From JAENVT01 sp963720775 (GTDB lineage Bacteria; Actinomycetota; Acidimicrobiia; Acidimicrobiales; Ilumatobacteraceae), in NCBI GenBank assembly GCA_963720775.1, contig CAVRGR010000007.1, positions 496,001 to 560,000 of the forward strand: a stretch of 64,000 bases of DNA, written 5' to 3'. Shown here in pieces: positions 32,602-39,803 of the stretch (its first letter is position 1; each line of letters starts with the position of its first letter). A program made the position numbers and the translations under genes. The notes under the pieces are model-generated. The model saw nothing but the letters and a program-made list of their open reading frames with translations, did no database searches and was not told where the DNA came from.

Positions 32602-33801
32602 CTAGCTGGCGACTTGGAACCAGACATCGGCACTGCTGTCACTACGTTCGAAGTGGATCTGCCAGCAACCTGCTTGTTGATAGGTGATCCCCGTGTCCCA
32701 TTCGTCTCCTGGGCGGTCGAAGCTTGAACCGGTGTGTGGGGTCGGTGGCAAGGTCATCGACGTTCCGTCCGGTGCAGTAGCCGTGATCGTCAGTGGACCG
32801 GATCCGGTCATGCGGACCACGAGTTTGATGTCGTCGCCGAGGTGCATCGAAGACTTGGTGGCGAAGATCAGCCCGGAAAGTTGGCCATTGCCGGATGTCC
32901 CTCGAAACTCGTTGCCGATGATGGGCGACGGTGGTGAGCATTTCGCGGCACCGGGCGTGGCTGCCGCGAACGCGTCGACAACGGTTGTGTCATGGGACGA
33001 GACTTTGATCGCGAGATCAACGAGGTCGTCGACCGATCGTGCTGCGCCCGTCTGGTTGATGGCTTCGCTGCTGATGATGGTCATCGAGTCCACCGTGCTC
33101 AGCGCAACAGTTCGTATCCACGACTCTTCGGGCCACACCAGCACGACGCCCGTCGCCGTATGAGGGCCGGGATCGAGTTGATCGGCTAGCCCGGGCACCG
33201 ATGAGATCAGGTCACGTCCGCCAGAGAGAACGAACAAGCGGCGGTCGGTTTCAGCAAAGTATGCATAGTTCACGCTCTGGCCCTGATCCGTCGTCCGCGT
33301 CGCCGTCTCACGAAGATCAGGCGTCGAGCCGTCACGTGCTGAAAGAACAGCGGCGACAACAGAGCCGAACGCGGCAGCGCTTGCAGTTGGCTTGCTGTCG
33401 GCGATCGACGATGACAGAGCCGGCACGCCGACGAGCGGGGGGCTGTCCGGCGATGTCGTGCCCAACAATGACGTTCCCGGCGCCGACGCACCTGAAGACT
33501 GCGACGGATGCTGGTCCGGTCCCGGCAATCGAACGACGAGGATCGTGGCCAAGGCTGCGGCAGCCGTTACCAGCGCCGCGACTGACACGAGTCTCACTCG
33601 ACCGCGGGTCCGAGACCTCCGCAGCTCGTTTACCTCGACAAGTTCAATCGAGGAGCTGGCCGGACCCGATCCAACATCTGGCAACGAACCGGTCGCTGTT
33701 GTCTGGCCGGAGGCGCGAACTGCGGCGTCAAACACCGAGTCGACGCCGCGCGGCGTTCCTCTGGCCGCGAGACGATCAAGTACTTCGATGAGTTCATTCA
33801 T
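32602..33801 (-). CDS. Single-pass membrane protein, probable anti-sigma partner
   Basis: 399 residues. A cytoplasmic N terminus of about 65 residues (MNELIEVLDRLAARGTPRGVD...) precedes a transmembrane segment, RLVSVAALVTAAAALATILVV, and a Ser/Pro linker; the exported part is beta-rich and ends TYQQAGCWQIHFERSDSSADVWF. The ATG overlaps the stop of the ECF sigma gene (ATGA), the classic arrangement for a membrane anti-sigma factor or sigma-associated sensor. No zinc anti-sigma HxxxCxxC motif is seen, so the assignment rests on context and topology. Confidence 0.7.
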   Translation of the reverse strand: MNELIEVLDRLAARGTPRGVDSVFDAAVRASGQTTATGSLPDVGSGPASSSIELVEVNELRRSRTRGRVRLVSVAALVTAAAALATILVVRLPGPDQHPSQSSGASAPGTSLLGTTSPDSPPLVGVPALSSSIADSKPTASAAAFGSVVAAVLSARDGSTPDLRETATRTTDQGQSVNYAYFAETDRRLFVLSGGRDLISSVPGLADQLDPGPHTATGVVLVWPEESWIRTVALSTVDSMTIISSEAINQTGAARSVDDLVDLAIKVSSHDTTVVDAFAAATPGAAKCSPPSPIIGNEFRGTSGNGQLSGLIFATKSSMHLGDDIKLVVRMTGSGPLTITATAPDGTSMTLPPTPHTGSSFDRPGDEWDTGITYQQAGCWQIHFERSDSSADVWFQVAS

Positions 33802-34328
33802 GGTGATCCCTTTGCGGACGGAGGGTCGAGGGCCGATGATCGAATTGAACGCAGCGCTCGTGAGAGCTTCATCCGGGCGGATGAGGCGCTGATGCCCAGC
33901 ATCGAAGCGATCTCGTCATAGGCGAGGCCGTCGATCACGCGTAGATAGATCAGCGCGCGAACATTCGGCGAGAACCGATCAAGTTGGGCGACGTCTGACG
34001 GGTACGCAGAAGGTTGCGCCTCCGTCAATCCACCGCCGAGTCGCGTCAATGCCCGTCGGCGTCGACCAACTCGACGCCGGTCGTTCGACGCCGCGTTCAC
34101 GATCGCCTGACGAAGATAGGCACCGGGCGAATCGAACCGAGACAACGACCCGCCGACAAGCGCATGAGCAACGGCGTCTTGCACCAAGTCATCCGGATCC
34201 ATCTCGACTGCGCCGACGACAGCGGCGAAACGACGCAACGCTGGATAGAGCTGACCGAAGATCTCCTGATCCGTTACTCCAGCATCTCGAGAAGGCTGCA
34301 CCGGAGGCACCGCAACTGGTCCGGTCAT
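33798..34328 (-). CDS. ECF sigma factor
   Basis: 176 residues from the ATG at 34328; the 38 codons upstream are Arg/Cys-rich and unlikely to be coding. Region 2 is IFGQLYPALRRFAAVVGAVEMDPDDLVQDAVAHAL, with the DLVQDA core-binding signature, and region 4 is LIYLRVIDGLAYDEIASMLGISASSARMKLSRALRSIR, with the -35-reading HTH. It resembles the SigE-type ECF group of Actinobacteria. Its target promoters are unknown; the uniform TGGACA/TTGCGC promoters in the same island are candidates worth testing, though they look housekeeping-like. Confidence 0.83.
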   Translation of the reverse strand: MTGPVAVPPVQPSRDAGVTDQEIFGQLYPALRRFAAVVGAVEMDPDDLVQDAVAHALVGGSLSRFDSPGAYLRQAIVNAASNDRRRVGRRRRALTRLGGGLTEAQPSAYPSDVAQLDRFSPNVRALIYLRVIDGLAYDEIASMLGISASSARMKLSRALRSIRSSALDPPSAKGSP

Positions 34329-34606
34329 CGCTTCCTCCACACCCACCAAGACACCACACGCCCCCAATTCGCAACAAGGTTCGGCGAGAAATCGGGGTCG
34401 ACTACGACCCGGTTCCCGCCGGCCCACGAAGCGACCGGCCAACTAGACCGCGCCTGCTGACCAACCCAGCCCACGAGTCCAGCTCGTTCGTCCACGTCCA
34501 CACCATGCTGCAGAATGTCGCCGTGTCCTGTGCACCTGGTGTGCACCTGGAGCCCTGATCTGATGGCCGCCCTGTCGGCTGCAGCGCTCTGACCAGGAGC
34601 TTCTCT
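34329..34606. other. Right end of the island between sigma gene and tRNA-Ala
   Basis: About 280 bp with no believable gene. It contains the tandem 11-bp repeat (34529-34550) and presumably the sigma operon promoter. Leftward frames in this stretch are low-complexity and lack starts with ribosome sites. Confidence 0.45.
34529..34550. repeat. Tandem 11-bp repeat, candidate integrase arm site (right)
   Basis: Two head-to-tail copies of TGTGCACCTGG, identical to 20127-20148. It lies 57 bp inside the right 46-bp repeat, against 105 bp on the left. Confidence 0.65.
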
Positions 34607-34652
34607 GGTGGAGACGAGGGGAATCGAACCCCTGACATCTACCTTGCAAAGG
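34607..34652. repeat. attR: right 46-bp direct repeat, within tRNA-Ala
   Basis: Identical to 19977-20022. Here it forms nucleotides 30-73 of the intact tRNA plus two flanking bases, so the element carries a replacement 3' half that keeps the tRNA functional after integration. Confidence 0.9.
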
Positions 34653-34681
34653 TAGCGCTCTGCCAACTGAGCTACGTCCCC
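34609..34681 (-). tRNA. tRNA-Ala(TGC)
   Basis: 73 nucleotides folding as a complete cloverleaf: acceptor GGGGACG with CGTCTCC, including the G3:U70 pair that identifies alanine tRNA; D-arm GCTC/GAGC; anticodon arm CTACC-TTTGCAA-GGTAG with anticodon TGC; T-arm AGGGG-TTCGATT-CCCCT; discriminator A. No CCA is encoded. It is the integration target of the island. Confidence 0.97.
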
Positions 34682-34789
34682 GAAGGGAGCGCTCAGGATA
34701 GCGCCGGGTGCCCCGGATTCGCAGCGCCATTGACCCCCTACCGCCGCGCCGGGCCGGGGTGTGGAGGCTCCGATCTCTAGTGTTGCCGC

Positions 34790-36082
34790 ATGCGGTCTCC
34801 ACGTCTTCGGTTCGGCACGTTCCTGGCACCTCACCACCCGCTCGGCGAGAACCCGACGTTGCAGTTCCAGAGCGATCTCGGGCTAGCCACCCACCTCGAC
34901 CACCTCGGATACGACGAGTTCTGGTGCGGCGAACACCACTCCAGCGGCTGGGAGATGATCGCCTCGCCGGAGATGTTCCTGGCAGCCGCGGGGCAGGTGA
35001 CCCACACGATCAAGCTCGGTACGGGCGTGGTGTCGCTGCCGTACCATCACCCGTTCAACGTCGCCCAGCGGATCGTTCAGCTCGATCACATGACCAAGGG
35101 ACGGGCGATGTTCGGCAGCGGACCCGGCGCGCTACCGAGCGATGCCCGCACGATGGGCATCAGCCCGATGTTGCTGCGCGATCGGCAGGACGAGGCGATG
35201 GGCATCATCATTCGGCTGCTGAACGGTGACGAACGGTTCTCGTACGACTGCGATTGGTTCACACTTCACGAGGCGGCGTTGCAGATCCTGCCGATTCAGG
35301 AACACCTGCCGATGGCCACTGCCTCGAGCATCAGCCCGAGCGGGATGCAGTTGGCCGGCAAGTACGGCATCGGTGTGCTCTCCATCGCTTCCACCAGCCT
35401 CGAGGGCCTCCAGGCGCTGCCGACTCAGTGGGGGTTCGCGGAAGAGGCAGCCTCGGCCCATGGCACAACTGTCGATCGACGTGATTGGCGCGTGCTGATG
35501 AGCTGGCACATCGCCGAGACCAAGGAGCAGGCGCGTCGCGAGGCTGTGCAGGGTCTGCATCGCTGGCACAACGAATACAACGTGCGTGTGCTCGGCCGCC
35601 CGGGCGCGACGCATGTGGACGATGCATGGGAGTTGCTCGATCAGGTCGCCGAGAGCGGGGCCGAAGGCGGCGGCGCAGCCGTGATCGGAACCCCCGACGA
35701 TCTGATCGCCGCTATCGAACAGCTGCAGCAGGTCACCGGCGGCTTCGGCGTCGTCCTCGGCTTCGCTCACGACTGGGCAAACCGCGAGAACACCCGCCGT
35801 TCGTGGGACATGGTCGCCCGCTACGTGATCCCGGCGCTCAACGGCTCGCTACAACCGATGCAGGCATCTGCCGACTACGTCGAGGCCAACAAGGCCGAGT
35901 TGATCGGTGGAGCCTCCGCGGCCGTGCTCAACAAGATCATGGCGCATGAAGGTGCCGCGGCGGCGATGGCCACGACGATGAGCCAGATGGCCGAGCGAGC
36001 TGCGGCACGCAAGGCCAGAGCAACAGGCCCGGCCAACGACCCCACGTTTCGGCCAGGCCCTGGCCTGCCGAATCCGAAGTAA
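34790..36082 (+). CDS. LLM-class flavin-dependent monooxygenase
   Basis: 430-residue (beta/alpha)8 luciferase-like enzyme that uses reduced FMN/F420 and oxygen. LRFGTFLAPHHPLGENPTL at the start and GYDEFWCGEHHSSGWEMIASPEMFLAA are typical of the group annotated as limonene 1,2-monooxygenase-like, as is GTGVVSLPYHHPFNVAQRI. Its C terminus has an extra helical tail of about 60 residues rich in Ala. It is preceded by the tRNA-Ala and is the first chromosomal gene right of the island. The substrate is unknown; an F420-dependent oxidoreductase role is an alternative. Confidence 0.86.
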   Translation: MRSPRLRFGTFLAPHHPLGENPTLQFQSDLGLATHLDHLGYDEFWCGEHHSSGWEMIASPEMFLAAAGQVTHTIKLGTGVVSLPYHHPFNVAQRIVQLDHMTKGRAMFGSGPGALPSDARTMGISPMLLRDRQDEAMGIIIRLLNGDERFSYDCDWFTLHEAALQILPIQEHLPMATASSISPSGMQLAGKYGIGVLSIASTSLEGLQALPTQWGFAEEAASAHGTTVDRRDWRVLMSWHIAETKEQARREAVQGLHRWHNEYNVRVLGRPGATHVDDAWELLDQVAESGAEGGGAAVIGTPDDLIAAIEQLQQVTGGFGVVLGFAHDWANRENTRRSWDMVARYVIPALNGSLQPMQASADYVEANKAELIGGASAAVLNKIMAHEGAAAAMATTMSQMAERAAARKARATGPANDPTFRPGPGLPNPK

Positions 36083-36120
36083 CGCGGAACCGAATCAGCT
36101 CCAGGTTCGTCCAACTCCCG

Positions 36121-36606
36121 ATGAGAATCGGCACGCTCCTGATGATCGCCGCAGTAACGGTGGTCAGCGCCTGCACCAGCGAGTCGCGTGCAGGCACGGC
36201 GACGACCGTCGCCAAGGCGGTTCCGGTCGACACCGACGCCGGCGGCAACCCGATCGACCTTGGCCGTCTGTGCGTCCACACCGATCCGGGAAAGTTGCCG
36301 ATCAGCGTTCATCGCGCTCTGAGTTGCCCGGACGGCACGGCGGTCTCCGTACGCGGCATCATCATCGGTGCCTCCGGCGGATCGGTGCAGTTGTGCGACT
36401 CGGCCGCCGGCGGCGATGACTGTCTGACGATCGACGCAGGCGTGCTACCGATCGACGACAATCGCACGTCCGTCACCCCGATCGACTACACCGGCACGGT
36501 GTCGCAGGGCGTGCTCACCGTAGCCGGCGGTCCCCAAGTCGGCCCCGTCGGTTCGGTTGTGCCGAGCCCCCTCAATCGTCCTTCGTCGCCACCGCGTTCG
36601 GGGTGA
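36121..36606 (+). CDS. Small lipoprotein
   Basis: 161 residues; MRIGTLLMIAAVTVVSACTSES gives a signal peptide with lipobox VVSAC. The mature part has an OB-fold-like strand pattern (ALSCPDGTAVSVRGIIIGA, SVQLCDS, TPIDYTGTVSQGVLTV) with several cysteines likely bridged. It follows the monooxygenase by 39 bp and may share its transcript. The last codons overlap the convergent zinc-ribbon gene by 35 bp. Function unknown. Confidence 0.74.
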   Translation: MRIGTLLMIAAVTVVSACTSESRAGTATTVAKAVPVDTDAGGNPIDLGRLCVHTDPGKLPISVHRALSCPDGTAVSVRGIIIGASGGSVQLCDSAAGGDDCLTIDAGVLPIDDNRTSVTPIDYTGTVSQGVLTVAGGPQVGPVGSVVPSPLNRPSSPPRSG

Positions 36607-36763
36607 CGTTCATCTTCGGTTCGTACTCGGCGACCTCGACGATTCGGCCCTCGCCGAGGTACTTGGCGCGCAACGCCGTACGACACGATTGGCACGGCCC
36701 GTAGAACCGCTCGCCAACCGTGGCGCCGCAGCGAGGGCAAGCGAACGAAACCGAGTCGCTCAC
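36572..36763 (-). CDS. Zinc-ribbon protein
   Basis: 63 residues with two CxxC knuckles, ACPRCGATVGERFYGPCQSCRTAL, spaced 15 residues, a rubredoxin-like zinc ribbon. Proteins of this size and motif (MSDSVSFACPRCG) occur next to many actinobacterial metabolic genes. Its ATG lies within the ATGA overlap with the stop of the upstream amidohydrolase, so it is co-translated with it. Role unknown; a structural or RNA/protein-binding function is likeliest. Confidence 0.8.
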   Translation of the reverse strand: MSDSVSFACPRCGATVGERFYGPCQSCRTALRAKYLGEGRIVEVAEYEPKMNVTPNAVATKDD

Positions 36764-38475
36764 TGGCCAGCAGACGAGTTCTTCAGCATCGTTCCGGCGA
36801 ACACGCCGGTGTGCTCGCCGTGGTCCATCGACACACGACCGTTGACAACTGTGTAGTCATATCCCCTCGAGCGTTGCACATATCGACCGGCTCCGTGAGG
36901 AAAGTCGTAGACGTACGACGGAGCCGGCATCTCCAGCGCGTCGAGATCGATCACGTTGACATCGGCAAACGCACCGCTGACGAGACGACCCCGCCCCGTC
37001 AACCCGAACAGGTCGGCGGTATCGCTGGTGAGTCGGCGGACGCCCTCCTCCAGGCTCCACCGTTGCCGCTCGCGAATCCAGTACGAGAGCAGGAACGTGG
37101 GCTGGCTGGCATCGAGTATCTGACCGACGTGGGCTCCGGCATCGGCAAGCCCGAGCGTGACAAGCGGCTCGTCGAGCATCTCCTCCACTGCCGACATCTG
37201 CTGATTCAGGAACGGGAAGCTGCAAACCAGGGCACCATCGCTCTCCAGTTGAAGTTCGATGTAAGCAGCAGCGGCGCTGATGCCACGATGGTGAGCAATG
37301 GCTGCGAGTGACGTCGACGGATCGAGGTCGTAGCGTGCCCGACCGTGCCCACTGTCCGCAGGGTTGACGACGAAGAGCCGGGCGAGATCGAGACCAGGCG
37401 GGTTTGCGTCGGCCGCTTCGATCAACCGCGTCCGCGTCGCCGGGTCGCGCAGCGCCACGAGCTTCTTGCCGTTGTGCATGATCTTCAGATCGCGCCAGGC
37501 GTCGGCGCGGTCGAAGGGGCTGCGCGTGTCGAGGCTGAACAGAATCCCGACGCTGCGTGCCGTGGTCTGTGGCCGAAGGTTGGCACCTGTGGTGTTCTCG
37601 TGCTTGGCCAGCTCGATGACTCGCGAGTGGAGGTCGGGCCTGCTGTCGTGTTGCAACAGTCCGAAACTGACGGGGCGCCCGCTGCGCCGGCTGACCTCAC
37701 CCATCCAGGCGAGCTCGGCGCGGGTGCCGGGGATGTCGGAGTTGTCGCGATCACCCTCGCCGATTCGGCTGGCACTCTCGAACACGCCTGAGCCGTGGCG
37801 GCCGAGCACCTCGGCGAACATCAGCAGCTCTTCGGGAGCCGCATAGGTACCCGGTACGTGGCGGCCGTCAGGAACCTTGTGGAGGAAGGTACGGCTGGTG
37901 CTGAAACCGAGCGCTCCACCGCGCATGGCCTCGCCCAGCAGGCAGGTCATGATGGCCATGTCTTCGTCGGTCGGTGGCTCGTGCTCGATCCCGCGGGCGC
38001 CCATCGCGTATTGGCGCAAGGCACAGTGCCCGACCATTCCACCGACGTTGAGGCCTTTCGGCAATCGGCTCATGCTGGCCAGGTACTCGCCGTAGGTCAC
38101 CCAGTCCCATGCCAACCCATCGAGGATGGCCGCGCTGGGGATGTCTTCGACGCTCTCCATCATCGCCGCCAGAACCTCGCGGTCTTCGGGCTTGCACGGT
38201 GCGAACGTGACCCCGCAGTTGCCCATCACCACACTGGTGATCCCGTGATAGCAGCTGCTCGAGCCGATGGGATCCCACGCCAGTTGGGCGTCGAGATGCG
38301 TGTGAATGTCGACGAATCCGGGCGTGACCACCCGGTCGGTGGCGTCGATCACTGTTGTTGCCGAGCCGACGATGTTGGGAGCAACGTCGACGACGCGGTC
38401 GTTGATGATCGCCACATCAGCGCTTCGAGCGGATGAACCGGTGCCGTCAACCACCGTTCCACCGCGGATGAGCAT
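36760..38475 (-). CDS. N-acyl-D-amino-acid deacylase-like amidohydrolase
   Basis: About 571 residues from the ATG at 38475 (MLIRGGTVVDGTG), the standard start of D-aminoacylases; an ATG at 38520 would add 15 unlikely residues. Metal ligands: DIHTHLDAQLAWDP (HxH). GNCGVTFAPCKPED carries the family cysteine that bridges the metals. LVTLGLADAGAHVGQI provides the late aspartate. The enzyme hydrolyses N-acyl-D-amino acids or related cyclic amides. It is followed by the coupled zinc-ribbon gene. Substrate specificity unknown. Confidence 0.86.
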   Translation of the reverse strand: MLIRGGTVVDGTGSSARSADVAIINDRVVDVAPNIVGSATTVIDATDRVVTPGFVDIHTHLDAQLAWDPIGSSSCYHGITSVVMGNCGVTFAPCKPEDREVLAAMMESVEDIPSAAILDGLAWDWVTYGEYLASMSRLPKGLNVGGMVGHCALRQYAMGARGIEHEPPTDEDMAIMTCLLGEAMRGGALGFSTSRTFLHKVPDGRHVPGTYAAPEELLMFAEVLGRHGSGVFESASRIGEGDRDNSDIPGTRAELAWMGEVSRRSGRPVSFGLLQHDSRPDLHSRVIELAKHENTTGANLRPQTTARSVGILFSLDTRSPFDRADAWRDLKIMHNGKKLVALRDPATRTRLIEAADANPPGLDLARLFVVNPADSGHGRARYDLDPSTSLAAIAHHRGISAAAAYIELQLESDGALVCSFPFLNQQMSAVEEMLDEPLVTLGLADAGAHVGQILDASQPTFLLSYWIRERQRWSLEEGVRRLTSDTADLFGLTGRGRLVSGAFADVNVIDLDALEMPAPSYVYDFPHGAGRYVQRSRGYDYTVVNGRVSMDHGEHTGVFAGTMLKNSSAGQ

Positions 38476-38631
38476 GTCGAACGTCCCCACTCGTGCCCCC
38501 GTCGTTACGGCTCCTGACAAGCCGAGAAAGACACGGTAGCGGTCCGCTCGCCGCCAGTCGATTTCGAGACGGTTTCAGTTCCGTGAACACTCAGTGGCCG
38601 ACCTGGTTCGCAGTGCGGTCGTCAACGAACT

Positions 38632-39786
38632 TCAGCTGCTGTGCAGGGCGCGGCCCAGTCGGGCGACACCTTCGGCGATGTCCTCGTCGTCGTAGAACGA
38701 ATAGCTCAATCGCAGGTGATTACCCAGCGCACCGGTCGGCGAGAACTGGGCCCCGTGGCGCACATCGACACCATGGCTGTTGGCCAGCACACGCAACGCT
38801 CTGCCATCGGCGTCAGTAGGCAGCCGCAGCCATACGAAGTACCCGCCGGTGGGGATGTCGTAGTCGACCCACGGTGGCATGTGCTCACGCAACGCGGCCA
38901 CCATCACAGCAGCACGTCGGGCGAACGTCGCCCGCAACCACTCGAGGTACTCCTGTTGCCAGCCCCTCCGCATCATCGCCGTGGCCAGGGTCGAGGTGAC
39001 CGGGTTGAGACCACCACCGCTCAGGATCAATCCCGAATTCGCCAACGCGCCAAGGCGTTCTGTCGAGCCGTGGATCCAGCCGAGACGCATCCCGGGAGCG
39101 AGGATCTTGGAAAACGTTCCAATCGACAGAATTGGGCCCTCGTCGACGTACGCCGACATCGGCGGCGGCATCGCGCCAGGCGCAAATCGCAGCAGGTGGT
39201 ACACCTCGTCGGCGACGATCAGTACATCGTGCTCGGCGGAGGCAGCCACCAGGTCGACTCGGCGTTGCGCCGACATGGTGATGCCGGTGGGGTTCTGGAA
39301 TGCGGGGATCGTGTACGCGAACGCGACTCGCTTGCCCTCCGCACGCACTGCGCTGACGGCCTCGATCAGAGCGTCGACGACGAGGCCCTCGCCGTCGAGC
39401 GGCACGCCGCGGAGCTCCAGCCCGTGATCGCGGAACATCTGGAACGCGAGGAAGTAGGTGGGCTCTTCGACGATCACGACGTCGCCGGGTTCGGTCATCA
39501 CCGTGCACAGCATCTCCAAGGCCTGCGAGTTGCCGTTGGTCGAGAACAGCTCCTCCGGCTCCACCGGTGTGCCGTATGCGTCGGAGAGAAACTCACCCAG
39601 GGCGATGCGGTGGTGACCATCGCCCCATTCGGCGCCGTACTGCAAGAACTCCGAAGAATCGGAGAACTGCAGCGCCGCGGCGCGGCGCACGTAGTCGAGC
39701 GGCAGGATCGCGTTGTTCGGCTGTCCGACACCGAGGTCGATGACTCCTTCGGCCACGACAACTTGCTGGAACTGGATCGTCGACAC
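38632..39786 (-). CDS. Class I/II PLP aminotransferase (2-aminoadipate/MocR-type)
   Basis: 384 residues from the GTG at 39786 (VSTIQFQQVVVAEGVIDLGVGQPNN). The PLP lysine is in SIGTFSKILAPGMRLGWIHG; FAYTIPAFQNPTGITM and VADEVYHLLRF are the typical Asn-Pro and Asp-Tyr segments. The end, HGAQFSPTGALGNHLRLSYSF, binds the substrate carboxylate. Similar to LysN/2-aminoadipate transaminases and valine-pyruvate types. It is divergent from the molybdopterin oxidoreductase with only 17 bp between start codons, so the promoters must overlap the coding ends or the mRNAs are leaderless. Confidence 0.87.
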   Translation of the reverse strand: MSTIQFQQVVVAEGVIDLGVGQPNNAILPLDYVRRAAALQFSDSSEFLQYGAEWGDGHHRIALGEFLSDAYGTPVEPEELFSTNGNSQALEMLCTVMTEPGDVVIVEEPTYFLAFQMFRDHGLELRGVPLDGEGLVVDALIEAVSAVRAEGKRVAFAYTIPAFQNPTGITMSAQRRVDLVAASAEHDVLIVADEVYHLLRFAPGAMPPPMSAYVDEGPILSIGTFSKILAPGMRLGWIHGSTERLGALANSGLILSGGGLNPVTSTLATAMMRRGWQQEYLEWLRATFARRAAVMVAALREHMPPWVDYDIPTGGYFVWLRLPTDADGRALRVLANSHGVDVRHGAQFSPTGALGNHLRLSYSFYDDEDIAEGVARLGRALHSS

Positions 39787-39803
39787 GCGTCTAACGTAGG
39801 TCC

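Larger units (their letters stand above)
19977..34652. mobile_element. tRNA-Ala-integrated genomic island, about 14.7 kb
   Basis: Delimited by the 46-bp repeats at 19977-20022 and 34607-34652, with a tyrosine recombinase 138 bp inside the left end and a pair of 11-bp tandem repeats inside each end. Cargo: three toxin-antitoxin-type modules, a phosphotransferase, a glyoxalase-fold protein, an ECF sigma/anti-sigma-like pair and a series of small lipoprotein and membrane genes separated by a recurrent promoter-palindrome. No conjugation, phage structural or replication genes are visible, so it is a non-conjugative island or a satellite needing a helper. Base composition is visibly richer in A/T than the flanks. 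Confidence 0.88.

Noticed and set aside
21253..34600. CRISPR array
   Set aside because: The recurrent elements are separated by genes of varied length, not by uniform spacers, and no cas gene is present.
19977..34652. Prophage
   Set aside because: Only an integrase is phage-like; no portal, capsid, terminase, tail or lysis gene can be found.
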